Below, piece after piece: positions 28,862 through 38,331 of a stretch of DNA of 64,000 nucleotides. The notes below the pieces were generated by a model. The model had not been told where the DNA came from, did no database searches, and saw nothing but the letters and a program-made list of their open reading frames with translations. Origin of the DNA: Burkholderiaceae bacterium (lineage in GTDB: Bacteria > Pseudomonadota > Gammaproteobacteria > Burkholderiales > Burkholderiaceae_E); contig JAOSJU010000001.1 in NCBI GenBank assembly GCA_027493945.1, positions 744,001 to 808,000 of the forward strand. The letters run 5' to 3'. The first letter of the stretch is position 1; every line of letters begins with the position of its first letter. The translations under genes and the position numbers were made by a program.

Positions 28862-29905
28862 TCACCCCGGAAAGTTCTCCTTCACGGCTGCGACCGCGCG
28901 GGCTTCGGTCATGGAGATCCGGTTCTTGCGCACCAGGTCGGCCAGGCACTGGTCCAGCGTCTGCATGCCCATCGACGCGCCGGTCTGGATCGCCGAGTTC
29001 ATCTGGGCGACTTTCGCTTCGCGGATCAGGTTGCGGATCGCCGGGGTGCCGATCATGATCTCGTGCGCCGCGATGCGGCCGTTGCCGTCCTTGGTCTTGA
29101 GCAGCGTCTGCGAGATCACCGCGCGCAACGATTCCGAAAGCATTGCGCGCACCATGTCCTTCTCCGCCGCCGGGAAGACGTCGATGACGCGGTCGATCGT
29201 CTTGGCGGCCGACGAAGTGTGCAGCGTGCCGAACACCAGGTGGCCGGTCTCGGCGGCGGTGAGCGCCAGCCGGATTGTCTCCAGGTCGCGCAATTCGCCC
29301 ACCAGGATGACGTCGGGGTCTTCGCGAAGCGCCGAGCGCAGCGCGTTGTTGAATGACAGCGTCATCGGGCCGACCTCGCGCTGGTTGATCAGGCAGCGCT
29401 TCGATTCGTGGACGAACTCGATCGGATCCTCGACCGTGAGGATGTGGCCGTACAGGTTCTCGTTGACGTGGTTGATCATCGCCGCGAGCGTCGTCGACTT
29501 CCCCGAGCCCGTCGGGCCGGTGACGAGGACGAGGCCACGCGGCGTCATCGAAATCTCCGAGAAGATCTTCGGCGTGTTCAGTTCCTCGAGCGTCAGGATC
29601 TTCGACGGAATCGTCCGCATCACCGCCCCGGCGCCGCGCTGCTGCACGAACGCGTTCACGCGGAAGCGCGCCAGGCCCGGAATCGCGAAGGAGAAGTCGC
29701 ACTCGAGGCTCTCCTCGTACTCCTTCCTCTGCGAGTCGTTCATGATGTCGTAGATCATGCCGTGGACGTCCTTGTGCTCCATCGGCGGCAGGTTGATCCG
29801 GCGCACGTCCCCGTGCACCCGGATCATCGGCGGCAGGCCCGCTGACAGGTGCAGGTCCGAGGCCTTGTTCCTGACCGCGAACGCCAGCAGTTCGGCAATG
29901 TCCAT
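28862..29905 (-). CDS. pilT: Type IV pilus retraction ATPase PilT
   Basis: 347 residues from ATG 29905. It shows MDIAELLAFAVRNKASDLHL, the Walker A GPTGSGKSTTLAAM, ILTVEDPIEFVH, VILVGELRDLETIRLAL and HLVFGTLHTSSAAKTIDRVI, ending with the AIRNLIREAKVAQMNSAIQT region typical of PilT. It powers pilus retraction at the inner membrane. It is divergent from yggS with 116 bases between starts, the arrangement known from Pseudomonas and Neisseria relatives. Confidence 0.95.
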   Translation of the reverse strand: MDIAELLAFAVRNKASDLHLSAGLPPMIRVHGDVRRINLPPMEHKDVHGMIYDIMNDSQRKEYEESLECDFSFAIPGLARFRVNAFVQQRGAGAVMRTIPSKILTLEELNTPKIFSEISMTPRGLVLVTGPTGSGKSTTLAAMINHVNENLYGHILTVEDPIEFVHESKRCLINQREVGPMTLSFNNALRSALREDPDVILVGELRDLETIRLALTAAETGHLVFGTLHTSSAAKTIDRVIDVFPAAEKDMVRAMLSESLRAVISQTLLKTKDGNGRIAAHEIMIGTPAIRNLIREAKVAQMNSAIQTGASMGMQTLDQCLADLVRKNRISMTEARAVAAVKENFPG

Positions 29906-30021
29906 CGCGCTTTCCTTTGTCGGCTGCGGCGCCGCGGAGGCGGCGCCATCGTCCATTCCTGCTATCTTCGGAACCGGGGCTCCCCCGGCACCCCTGCCGG
30001 GGCGAAACGGCAATTTCCGCG

Positions 30022-30864
30022 ATGAACGGCGACCGCACGTTGCGCCAAAACTACGAGCAGGTCCTGAAACGGATCCGGGACGCCTGCGAAGCGGCCGGCC
30101 GGCCGGCCGATTCGGTGCGCCTGCTCGCGGTCAGCAAGGCTTTTCCGGCCGCGAGCGTGCTTGCGCTGGCGGCCCTGGGCCAGCGTGCGTTCGGCGAAAA
30201 CTACCTGCAAGAAGCGCTGGACAAGATCGCCGCATGCAGCGACGAGCGGTCGGCCATCGCCGCCGCAGGGTCGGCGCCCGCCGCGCCGCAGGCGCATGTA
30301 GGGTTGCAGGCGCATGTGGAGTTGCAGGCGCTCGAATGGCATTTCATCGGCCCGATCCAGTCGAACAAGACCCGGCCGATCGCTGCGCACTTCGACTGGG
30401 TCCATTCGGTGGACCGGGAGAAGATCGCCCGCCGGCTCTCCGAACAGCGCCCGGCGGAGCGGGCCGCGCTGAACCTGTGCCTGCAGGTCAACGTGTCGGG
30501 CGAGACGAGCAAGAGCGGCGTGGCGCCCGGCGAGGTGGTCGCGCTCGCGCTGGCGGTGGCGACGCTGCCGCGGCTCAGGCTGCGCGGACTGATGGCGATA
30601 CCGGAGCCGACCGACGACCCGGGCTTGCAGCGCAGCCGCTTTGCCGCGCTACGCAAGCTTCATGCGCGCGTACGCGCCGCGCTCGCCGCCGACGCGGCGA
30701 ACTGCTTCGATACGCTGTCCATGGGAATGTCCGCGGACCTGGAATCCGCGGTGATGGAGGGTGCGACGATCGTGCGGGTGGGCAGCGCGCTGTTTGGCGC
30801 CCGCCCTCGGGCGACGCGGGAACTCAGCCCGCCGCCCGAGTCATCGCTCAGCCCATCGACTTGA
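30022..30864 (+). CDS. YggS family pyridoxal phosphate homeostasis protein
   Basis: 280 residues from ATG 30022. It is an alanine-racemase-like TIM barrel binding PLP: the Schiff-base lysine is in [11 protein letters not shown], followed by [33 protein letters not shown] and [13 protein letters not shown], with [11 protein letters not shown] at the end. A stretch of about 20 extra residues before LEWHFIG, partly an 18-bp tandem repeat (30289-30332), lengthens a loop relative to E. coli YggS. The 3' end overlaps the convergent rpsT by 17 bases. Confidence 0.92.
   Translation: MNGDRTLRQNYEQVLKRIRDACEAAGRPADSVRLLAVSKAFPAASVLALAALGQRAFGENYLQEALDKIAACSDERSAIAAAGSAPAAPQAHVGLQAHVELQALEWHFIGPIQSNKTRPIAAHFDWVHSVDREKIARRLSEQRPAERAALNLCLQVNVSGETSKSGVAPGEVVALALAVATLPRLRLRGLMAIPEPTDDPGLQRSRFAALRKLHARVRAALAADAANCFDTLSMGMSADLESAVMEGATIVRVGSALFGARPRATRELSPPPESSLSPST
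30289..30332 (+). repeat. 18-bp tandem repeat inside yggS
   Basis: CAGGCGCATGTAGGGTTG is followed by CAGGCGCATGTGGAGTTG and a partial third unit CAGGCGCT. It encodes [15 protein letters not shown] in a surface loop before the conserved LEWHFIG. It is in frame, so the copies only change loop length. Confidence 0.85.
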
Positions 30865-31111
30865 CGGCGGCGGCGAGGCGGCTCTTGTGGCGCGAGGCCG
30901 CGTTCTTGTGAACGATTTTCTTGTCGGCGATCTTGTCGATCACGCTTTGCGCCGATTGCAGCGTCTTCGCCGCGGCTTCCTTGTCACCGACCAGGATCGC
31001 CTTGCGGACCGACTTGATCGCGGTGCGCAGGCGCGAACGCAGGCTCGAATTGTGCAGGTTGCGCTTGACGGCCTGGCGGGCGCGCTTGCGGGAAGAGGCG
31101 ATGTTGGCCAT
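30848..31111 (-). CDS. rpsT: 30S ribosomal protein S20
   Basis: 87 residues: [20 protein letters not shown] then [20 protein letters not shown] and [29 protein letters not shown]. It is a small three-helix, strongly basic protein binding 16S rRNA near the 5' domain. It is monocistronic and divergent from murJ. The promoter is noted separately. Confidence 0.96.
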   Translation of the reverse strand: MANIASSRKRARQAVKRNLHNSSLRSRLRTAIKSVRKAILVGDKEAAAKTLQSAQSVIDKIADKKIVHKNAASRHKSRLAAAVKSMG

Positions 31112-31215
31112 GAGAGAATCTCGCTTGGGTCGCTCAGGTTGAACTCCGGCACCGTGAACGCCGGCCTGCGGTGCAGGTGCTGTGCAGGCATCCGCTGTGC
31201 AGGCATTGTTACGGC

Positions 31216-31231
31216 CCGGAAAATGTTCCGG
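31216..31231 (-). other. Short perfect hairpin at the predicted 5' end of the rpsT leader
   Basis: CCGGAA-AATG-TTCCGG is a 6-bp perfect stem with a 4-base loop lying just downstream of the candidate rpsT -10 box. It could cap or protect the leader. Nothing else is known about it. Confidence 0.4.
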
Positions 31232-31241
31232 AAAGCCTTGA

Positions 31242-31271
31242 ATAATAACCGATTTCGCGCCAACCCCGCAA
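31242..31271 (-). promoter_or_regulatory. Candidate rpsT promoter
   Basis: Read leftward, TTGCGG at 31271-31266 is followed after 18 bases by TATTAT at 31247-31242, inside an AT-rich patch in the space between rpsT and murJ. It would give an rpsT leader of about 125 bases that also contains two copies of GCTGTGCAGGCAT (31179-31191 and 31194-31206, as written on the plus strand). Confidence 0.42.
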
Positions 31272-31308
31272 GCCTGCCCAACGGCTGCCGCCAGCGCCGC
31301 GGCCGCGC

Positions 31309-32907
31309 ATGAGCTTGTTGCGGGCGGCAGCCACCGTCAGCGGCCTGACCCTGCTGTCGCGGATCACCGGCCTCGCGCGGGAGAACCTCACCGCCGCGAT
31401 CTTCGGCGCATCGGCGTTCACCGACGCCTTCTTCGTGGCGTTCCGGCTGCCCAACCTGCTGCGGCGCCTGTTCGCGGAAGGAGCGTTCTCGCAGGCGTTC
31501 GTGCCGATCCTGGCCGAATCGCGCGCGCAAGCCGAGGCGCGCTGCGGCGCCGACCCGCAGGCCGCGCTGGCCCAGACGAAGACGCTGGTCGACCGCGTCG
31601 CGACCTCGCTGTTCTGGGCGCTGGTGGCCGTGTCGCTGCTGGGCGCGGCGGCCTCGCCCGCCCTCGTCTGGGCGATCGCATCGGGGCTTCACGAGCAGCC
31701 CGAGGCCTTCGACGCGGCAGTGGTCATGACCCGCTGGATGTTCCCGTACATCCTGTTTGCCTCGCTGATCGCGCTGTCGGCCGGCATCCTCAACACCTGG
31801 CGGCGCTTCGCGGTCCCCGCCTTCACGCCGGTGATGCTCAACCTGTGCTTCATCGGCGCAGCGCTCGGACTGGCGAGCCGCTTCGACCCGCCGGTCTACG
31901 CGCTGGCCGCCGGCGTCGTGCTCGGCGGCATCGCGCAGCTCGCGATCCAGATTCCGGCGCTGCGGCGCATCGGCATGCTGCCGCGCATCGGCCTGAACCC
32001 GCGCCGGGCGCTCGCCGATCCGCATACGCGGCGCATCCTGAGCCTGATGGCCCCGGCAGCGCTGGCGGTCTCGGTCGCGCAGATCAGCCTGCTGATCAAC
32101 ACGCACATCGCGTCGCGACTGGCGGCGGGAAGCGTTTCCTGGATCTCCTACGGCGACCGGCTGATGGAATTCCCCACCGCGCTGCTCGGCGTGGCGCTGG
32201 GCACCGTGCTGCTGCCGACGCTGGCGAGCGCGCGCGGCCGAGGCGACGAGCGCGCCTACAGCGAGCTGCTCGACTGGGGCCTGCGGCTGTGCGTGCTGCT
32301 GGCGCTGCCGTGCATGGTGGGCCTGGCGCTGATGGCCGAACCGCTGACCGCGCTGCTGTTCCACTACGGGCGGTTCGACGCGCACGACGTCGAGATGACC
32401 CGGCGGGCGGTCGGCGGCTACGCGATCGGGTTGATCGGCCTCATCGCGGTCAAGGTGCTCGCCCCCGGCTTCTATGCGCAGCAGGACGTGCGCACACCGG
32501 TGAAGATCGCGCTGTTCGTGCTGGCGGTGACGCAATTGCTGAACCTGCTCACGGTGCCCTGGCTGGCGCACGCGGGGCTGGCGGTGTCGATCTCGCTGGG
32601 CGCCCTGGCCAACGCCGGCCTGCTGCTCAGGGGCCTGCATCGGCGCGGCGTCTGGCGGCCGACGCCGGGCTGGCCGAAGTTCCTCGCCCAGACGATCGCC
32701 GCCGCCACGCTGCTGGCGCTCGCGCTGGCCATCGCCGTGCCGCGCTTCGACTGGATCGCGCTGCGCGCGGCGCCGTTCGAACGCATCGGGCTGGCGCTGG
32801 GACTGGTCGGCGGCGGCGCGCTCCTCTATCTGGGCGCGCTGCTTGCCCTGGGGGTGCGGCCGATTCAGTTCGTGGGACGTGGTCGCCGGGGCAGTCGCGA
32901 CACATGA
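31309..32907 (+). CDS. murJ: Lipid II flippase MurJ (MviN)
   Basis: 532 residues. A 14-helix MOP-superfamily inner membrane protein: [40 protein letters not shown] and [14 protein letters not shown] at the N-terminus; [33 protein letters not shown] in the middle; [20 protein letters not shown] later. It moves lipid II across the membrane for peptidoglycan synthesis. ATG 31309 has no obvious Shine-Dalgarno. The frame is intact. Confidence 0.95.
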   Translation: MSLLRAAATVSGLTLLSRITGLARENLTAAIFGASAFTDAFFVAFRLPNLLRRLFAEGAFSQAFVPILAESRAQAEARCGADPQAALAQTKTLVDRVATSLFWALVAVSLLGAAASPALVWAIASGLHEQPEAFDAAVVMTRWMFPYILFASLIALSAGILNTWRRFAVPAFTPVMLNLCFIGAALGLASRFDPPVYALAAGVVLGGIAQLAIQIPALRRIGMLPRIGLNPRRALADPHTRRILSLMAPAALAVSVAQISLLINTHIASRLAAGSVSWISYGDRLMEFPTALLGVALGTVLLPTLASARGRGDERAYSELLDWGLRLCVLLALPCMVGLALMAEPLTALLFHYGRFDAHDVEMTRRAVGGYAIGLIGLIAVKVLAPGFYAQQDVRTPVKIALFVLAVTQLLNLLTVPWLAHAGLAVSISLGALANAGLLLRGLHRRGVWRPTPGWPKFLAQTIAAATLLALALAIAVPRFDWIALRAAPFERIGLALGLVGGGALLYLGALLALGVRPIQFVGRGRRGSRDT

Positions 32908-32996
32908 ACGAGGGCCTGCAAGCCCTGGCGCTGGCCGGCCGCTTGCGCACGAGCGGCGAAAGCGCCGATCCTCTCGCTTTTGCAACGGAGCCCGGC

Positions 32997-33812
32997 ATGC
33001 AGATCGCATTCATCGGCGGCGGCAACATGGCCGCCGCACTCGTCGGAGGCCTGCTTGCGCGCGGCGCGGCGCCGGCGTCGATCCGCGTGGTCGAACCGCT
33101 CGCGGCGCAACGTGAAGCCCTTCATGCACGCTTCGGCGTCGCCGCCTTCGAGCGCGCCGGCGCCGATGCGCTGGCCGGCGCCGACCTGGTCGTACTGGCG
33201 GTCAAGCCGCAGCAGATGCGCGAGGCGGTCGCACCGCTGCAGCCGCTGCTGCGCGACGCGCTGGTGGTCAGCGTGGCCGCTGGCATCCGCGCGAGCGACC
33301 TGTCGCGCTGGCTGGGCGGGCACCGCAGGGTCGTGCGGGCGATGCCGAACACGCCGGCGCTGATCGGCATGGGCGTGACCGGCCTGGCCGCGCTGCCGGG
33401 TACCGGCCAGGCCGACCGTGAAACCGCCGAGCGCGCCCTCGGCGCAGTCGGCCCGACGGTCTGGGTCGACGACGAATCCCTGCTCGACGCGGTCACCGCG
33501 GTGAGCGGCAGCGGTCCGGCCTACGTGTTCCTGTTCATGGAAGCGATGCAGCAGGCGGCTCGGGCGCTGGGCCTGGACGCGCGCCAGGCGCGCGAGCTGG
33601 TGCTGAACACCTTCGCCGGCGCGGCGCAGCTGGCGCTGCGCGCCGACGAGCCGCCGGCCACGCTGCGCGAGCGCGTCACCTCGCGCGGCGGCACGACGGC
33701 GGCCGCGCTCGCGGTGATGGAAGCGGGCGACCTGCGCGGACTGGTGGAGCGGGCGATCGCGGCGGCGCATCGCCGCGGCGTGGAAATGGGCGACGAATTC
33801 GGCAGCGCCTGA
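32997..33812 (+). CDS. proC: Pyrroline-5-carboxylate reductase
   Basis: 271 residues from ATG 32997, chosen because the protein then begins [20 protein letters not shown], the Rossmann NADPH site, with GGAG eight bases upstream; an ATG at 32904 would add a 31-residue unconserved leader. Further signatures are [51 protein letters not shown] and the C-terminal [20 protein letters not shown]. It catalyses the last step of proline synthesis. Confidence 0.95.
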   Translation: MQIAFIGGGNMAAALVGGLLARGAAPASIRVVEPLAAQREALHARFGVAAFERAGADALAGADLVVLAVKPQQMREAVAPLQPLLRDALVVSVAAGIRASDLSRWLGGHRRVVRAMPNTPALIGMGVTGLAALPGTGQADRETAERALGAVGPTVWVDDESLLDAVTAVSGSGPAYVFLFMEAMQQAARALGLDARQARELVLNTFAGAAQLALRADEPPATLRERVTSRGGTTAAALAVMEAGDLRGLVERAIAAAHRRGVEMGDEFGSA

Positions 33813-33860
33813 GCCCGACCGCAGTGCGACCCTGGCAGCATTCGCCGACGGCTGCGACGC

Positions 33861-34794
33861 TCAGCCGGCCAGGTAGCTCGCGAGCACGCCGCCGAACACG
33901 GCCGCACCGAACCAGTTGTTGTGGTTGAAGGCGCGAAAGCACCCTTCGCGGCTGCGATCGCGAATCAGCGTGTAGTGGTAGACGGCGATGCCCGCGGCCA
34001 CGGCCAGCCCCGCGTAATACAACGCGCCGAGCGCCTCGATGCGCCCGACCGCGGCGAGCAGCGCGAGCGTGGCCGCATAGCAGATCATCACCGCGGCGAC
34101 GTCGAACCTGCCGAAGGTGATCGCCGCGGTGCGAATACCGATCTTCAGGTCGTCGTCGCGATCGACCATCGCGTACTCGGTGTCGTAGGCCAGCGCCCAG
34201 AAGACATTCGACGCGAGCATCGTCCAGGCCGCCATCGGCAGTTCGCTGCGGACCGCCGCGAACGCCATCGGGATGCCGAACCCGAACGCGATGCCGAGAT
34301 ACGCCTGCGGCAGCGAGAGGAAGCGCTTGGTGAACGGATAGCTGGCGGCCAGGAACGCCGCCACCACCGCGAGCGCCCGGGCGAGCCGATTCATCGGCAG
34401 GACCAGCAGCAGCGCCACCAGCGACAGCGCGACGAACACCGCGACCGCCTCCCGAGGGCTCGATCGCTCCAGCGGTCAGCGGACGGTCGCGCGTGCGCGC
34501 GACGTGCCGGTCGAAGTCGCGGTCGGCCCAGTCATTGATCGCGCAACCGGCCGAGCGCATCAGCAGCGTGCCCAGCGGAAAGGCGAACAGCAGGTACGCA
34601 TCGGGCCAGCCGTGCGATGCGATGAACAGCGCCGCGAGCGTCGGCCAAAGCAACAGCAAGGTGCCGATCGGGCGGTGCATCCGCGTGAGGCGCCAGTACA
34701 GGCCCGCACGTTGCCGAAGGCCGGGGGATGGCCGGGAAGCGCTACCCGCGGGCGCCGGCTGCGGAGCGGCACGGCGATCGAGGCCGGAGGGCAT
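33861..34794 (-). CDS. ubiA: 4-hydroxybenzoate polyprenyltransferase, one frameshift
   Basis: About 311 residues. [20 protein letters not shown] then [14 protein letters not shown] opens the protein, followed by the first Asp motif [20 protein letters not shown] and, after an extra G near 34449 ([11 protein letters not shown] once removed), the second motif [20 protein letters not shown]. It attaches the polyprenyl tail in ubiquinone synthesis, using several transmembrane helices. ATG 34794 is the furthest upstream start compatible with the family; the first 25 residues are unconserved. Confidence 0.88.
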
Positions 34795-34823
34795 GCGCGT
34801 CCCGTTTCGCTTGCGGCGCTGCG

Positions 34824-35242
34824 CTAGCGCGCCGCGGCGGCCGGCGACTTCCCGGGCGCCGAGGGCGCGGCCGGCAACGTCCGGGCAGGCGGCTTCCCGG
34901 CGTGGAGCGCCCGCGCCCGGCGCCGTCCGCGGCCGGTTGGCCGACGAAGGTCTGCACCTGGTCGACGCGTCCGGGTGGGCCCACCCGCAGCCCTGCCTCG
35001 CGCATCCGACGCAGGTTCGCGTCGCCGATGCCGCGCACCCGCGCCTTCAGGTCTTCCAGATCGGTGAACGGCTGCGCGCGGCGCGCTTCGACGATGCGCG
35101 CCGACAAGGCCGGGCCGACGCCGCGCAGGGTCTGCAGCTCGTCCCGGCTGGCCGTGTTCGCATCGAGCGCCAGCGACGCGCCGGCACAGGCCAGGCCGAG
35201 CGCGACGGCGACGATCGCACGCAGCACGACAACCGCCTTCAC
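34824..35242 (-). CDS. ComEA-like helix-hairpin-helix protein, probable frameshift in the tail
   Basis: A GTG at 35242 overlaps the hldA stop. A signal peptide (ACAGASLA) is followed by a helix-hairpin-helix pair: [55 protein letters not shown], the ComEA DNA-binding signature used in DNA uptake across the periplasm. After [13 protein letters not shown] one frame runs into the ubiA start; the alternative frame gives a proline/alanine-rich tail ([20 protein letters not shown]) ending at 34824. The second is favoured, implying an indel near 34925. Confidence 0.72.
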
Positions 35243-36174
35243 GCGAACAGTTCCTGCGGCGTGACCGCCGCGGTACCCAGTTTGCCCACGACGATTCCGG
35301 CCGCGCGATTGGCCAGCGTGACCGCCTCCGCGATCGGCCGGCCGGCGGCCAGCATCGATGCCAGCACCGCGACCACGGTGTCGCCCGCGCCCGAGACATC
35401 GTAGACCTCGCGCGCCAGCGCAGGCACGTCGAGCACGCCGTCGTCGGAGAACAGCGTCATGCCTTCCTCGGAGCGGGTGAGCAGCAGGTAGCGCACCTTC
35501 AGCGAGCGGCGCAGCGCCTGCGCGCGCGCGGCGAGATCGGCCTCGTCGCGCCAGCTGCCGACCACCTCGCGCAGCTCGCCGCGGTTCGGCGTGAGCACCG
35601 TGGCGCCGGCGTAGCGCGAGTAATCGTCGCCCTTTGGGTCGACGATGACGATCCGCCCGGCCGCACGCGCCAGCGCGACGATGCGCTCGATCTGCGCGAG
35701 CACTCCCTTGCCGTAGTCGGACAGCACCACCACCTGGGCTTGGTCGATCGCCGCGCGCACCGCCTCGAACGCCTGCTCGAGCGCCTGCGCCCCGGGTGCC
35801 TGCTCGAAGTCGACGCGCAGCAGCTGCTGCTGGCGCCCGATCACGCGCAGCTTGATCGTGGTGGCCAGCTGCGGGTCGCGTGCCGCGCGCAACTCGATGC
35901 CGCGCTCGCGCGCCAGCGCCTCGATGCGCCGGCCGGGTTCGTCCTCGCCGATCGCACCGACGAGCGTCGCACGTACGCCGAGGCTGGCCGCGTTGAACGC
36001 GACGTTCGCCGCGCCGCCGAGTCGCTCGTCGCTGCGCGTGACACGCACCACCGGTACCGGCGCCTCGGGCGAGATGCGCTGCACGTCGCCGAACCAGTAG
36101 CGATCGAGCATCAGGTCACCCACCACCAGCAGGCGCGCACTCGAAAAATCGACGCGGGGAACCGCCTCAGCCAC
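35239..36174 (-). CDS. hldA: Heptose-7-phosphate kinase (RfaE domain I)
   Basis: 311 residues from GTG 36174. A PfkB-family sugar kinase: ARLLVVGDLMLDRYWFGDVQ, RISPEAPVPVVRV, DERLGGAANVAFNAASLG, VVVLSDYGKGVL and the anion hole DVSGAGDTVVAVLA. It phosphorylates D-glycero-D-manno-heptose 7-phosphate for the LPS core. The nucleotidyltransferase domain of bifunctional HldE is absent, as is usual in betaproteobacteria. It overlaps lapB upstream and comEA downstream. Confidence 0.9.
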   Translation of the reverse strand: MAEAVPRVDFSSARLLVVGDLMLDRYWFGDVQRISPEAPVPVVRVTRSDERLGGAANVAFNAASLGVRATLVGAIGEDEPGRRIEALARERGIELRAARDPQLATTIKLRVIGRQQQLLRVDFEQAPGAQALEQAFEAVRAAIDQAQVVVLSDYGKGVLAQIERIVALARAAGRIVIVDPKGDDYSRYAGATVLTPNRGELREVVGSWRDEADLAARAQALRRSLKVRYLLLTRSEEGMTLFSDDGVLDVPALAREVYDVSGAGDTVVAVLASMLAAGRPIAEAVTLANRAAGIVVGKLGTAAVTPQELFA

Positions 36175-37364
36175 GTTCGAGCTCCTCGCTGCGCTTGGGC
36201 GCGTAGGTGTCCCAGCGGTTGCACCCCGGGCATTGCCAGTAGAACTGCCTTGCCTTGAAGCCGCAATGGCCGCAGACGTAGCGCGACAGGCGGCGCGCCT
36301 GCGCCTGGATCAGCCGCTGCGCGAGCTCGACCTCGGCCTGTTCGCCGTCGCGCCGCAGCGCCGCCTTCATCGCGAGCAGCTTCTCCAGGCCGAGCAGCGA
36401 CGGCGCCGCCTGCAAGGCCTGCTCGGCCCATGCCACCGCCGCAGCGCCGCCGTCGCGCTCCGCGCGGGCCGCCGCCAGGGCGGTGAACGCGTCGATCGAC
36501 GGATGCGCACGATGCACTGCCTCGAGCGCCTCGATGCCCTCGTCGCCACGGCCGAGCGCCGCGAACGCCGCCAGCCAGCCGGGCGCGACCAGCGCCAGCC
36601 ATTCCGGGCTGTCGCGCTCGACGCCGCGCCATGACTCGATCGCCGCCGCGTGATCGCCTTCGGCGGCCGCCACCTCGCCGCGCAGCAGTCGCGGCCGCGG
36701 ATGGGCCGGGTCGGCCTGCACCGCCGAGGTCGAGCTCGCGCCGCGCTTGCTCGAAGCGCGATTCCGCGTCGCCGGCCAGCGCGCGCGCAGCGAGCTCGCA
36801 ACGAAAATGCGCGATGTCGCGCGCGCGATTCTCGCCCCGGTCGCGCTGCAGGCGCTCGGCCAGTTCGATCGCCAGCGGCCAGTCGCGCACCATCTGCGCG
36901 ATTTCGAGCCGATGATGCAGTGCCGGTGCGCCGTAGCGGGTGCCCTCGAGGCGGTTGAACGCGTCTTCGGCGCGGTCGAGCAGACCCGCCTTCAGGTAGT
37001 CCTGGCCGAGCTCGAACAGCGCGTGCTCGCGCTGCGACGCGTCGAGGTCGCCGCGCTCGACGAGGTTCAGGTGAACGCGGAGCGCCCGGTCGGATTCGCC
37101 GCGGCGGCGAAACAGGTTGCCCAGCGCGAAGTGAAGGTCGACCGTTTCGGGGTCGAGGCGCACGACGTCGATGAACGCGTCGACCGCCTTGTCGGACTGC
37201 TCGTTGAGCAGGAAGTTCAGTCCGCGGAAATAGGCATCGGGCAAGCCGCCGCCGTCGCGACGCCGCCCGCCGCTTCCGAGCTCAGCCTCGTAGCGCGCCG
37301 CGAACCACCCGAGCACGAAGAACAGCGGAATCGCCAGCAGCCACCAGGTCTCGAACTCGAGCAT
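36167..37364 (-). CDS. lapB: LPS assembly regulator LapB (YciM), one frameshift
   Basis: About 399 residues from ATG 37364. An N-terminal membrane anchor MLEFETWWLLAIPLFFVLGW precedes TPR repeats (YFRGLNFLLNEQSDKAVDAF, LHFALGNLFRRRGESDRALR, ALFELGQDYLKAGLLDRAED) and a C-terminal rubredoxin-like metal site CGHCGFKARQFYWQCPGCNR. LapB guides LpxC to FtsH and thereby limits LPS synthesis. One extra base near 36727 separates the two halves (SRFEQARRELD / AVQADPAHPRPR). Confidence 0.88.
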
Positions 37365-37371
37365 GCGCGAC

Positions 37372-37710
37372 TCAGACGCCGAGGCCAACCGAAGAGCCGG
37401 CGACCGTCTCCGCAACCGTTGGCGCCGGCGTCGCCGGCACCTGCGCCTGCGTGGCAGGCCTGCCAGCGTGCCGCAACTCCTTCGTCAGCCGGGCGATTTC
37501 GCGGCGCTGGCGAAACAGCGACGGCACCGCGCCCAGCAGGCCGAGCACGACTCCGGCGGCGAGGAAGATCAGCAGGAACACGACCAGCGGGGCACGCCAG
37601 ACCAGTTCGCCCGGCAGGAACCGCAACTCGACCGTTGCGGTGTTCGACAACGCGAACCCCAGCGCAAGCAGGAACAACATGAGGTTGAACAGCCAGGTGA
37701 CGACTCGCAT
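37372..37710 (-). CDS. lapA: LapA family (DUF1049) inner membrane protein
   Basis: 112 residues from ATG 37710. Two helices, MRVVTWLFNLMLFLLALGFA and [20 protein letters not shown], precede the basic SLFRQRREIARLTKELRH, the DUF1049 pattern. It partners LapB, 7 bases downstream. The tail beyond residue 85 is a proline/alanine linker. Confidence 0.88.
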   Translation of the reverse strand: MRVVTWLFNLMLFLLALGFALSNTATVELRFLPGELVWRAPLVVFLLIFLAAGVVLGLLGAVPSLFRQRREIARLTKELRHAGRPATQAQVPATPAPTVAETVAGSSVGLGV

Positions 37711-37875
37711 CGACGACTCCGATCGGGCCGGGCAGGACGCTATTCTGACCGACTGGAGGGCCGGAGTGGCAACCAAGGGCATCGGCCCGGCGCTTCGGCC
37801 GCACGGCTGGCGACCTCGGACACACGCATGAGGTTCGCGAGGCCCCCGGGGCCTTCGGACAGGCCCCGTGGCGAA

Positions 37876-38178
37876 TCAGGCGGCGCCCTTCGGAGAAGGA
37901 CCGCCGTCGACGCGCTCGCGCAGTTCCTTGCCCGGCTTGAAGTGCGGCACGCGCTTCTCGGGCACCAGCACTTTCTCGCCCGACTTCGGATTGCGTCCCA
38001 CGCGTGGCGGCCGATGCGACAGCGCGAAGCTCCCGAAGCCGCGGATCTCGATGCGCCGTCCTTCGGCGAGCGTTCGCGCCATCGCGTCGAGGATGGTCTT
38101 GACGGCGAACTCGGCGTCCTTGGCGACCAGTTGCGGATAGCGCTCGGCAAGCCGGGCGATCAGCTCCGACTTGGTCAT
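37876..38178 (-). CDS. ihfB: Integration host factor beta subunit
   Basis: 100 residues from ATG 38178: [73 protein letters not shown] bends DNA as an alpha/beta heterodimer in recombination, replication and transcription; the proline-tipped arm RNPKSG is present. It lies 153 bases downstream of rpsA in the classic rpsA-ihfB order. Confidence 0.95.
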   Translation of the reverse strand: MTKSELIARLAERYPQLVAKDAEFAVKTILDAMARTLAEGRRIEIRGFGSFALSHRPPRVGRNPKSGEKVLVPEKRVPHFKPGKELRERVDGGPSPKGAA

Positions 38179-38331
38179 CGTCGGTTGCCCGGCATCGTTC
38201 GCAGCGCTGCCTTCGTCAGACCGGAATTCCATGTCTCCCCATCCGCCTCCAGCGACCCTGACCGCATCAGGCAGCGGCGCCGGGGCCACGACGCCGGTCT
38301 GTCGCCGGCGACGCGCCCCCGGAGCCCGCCC

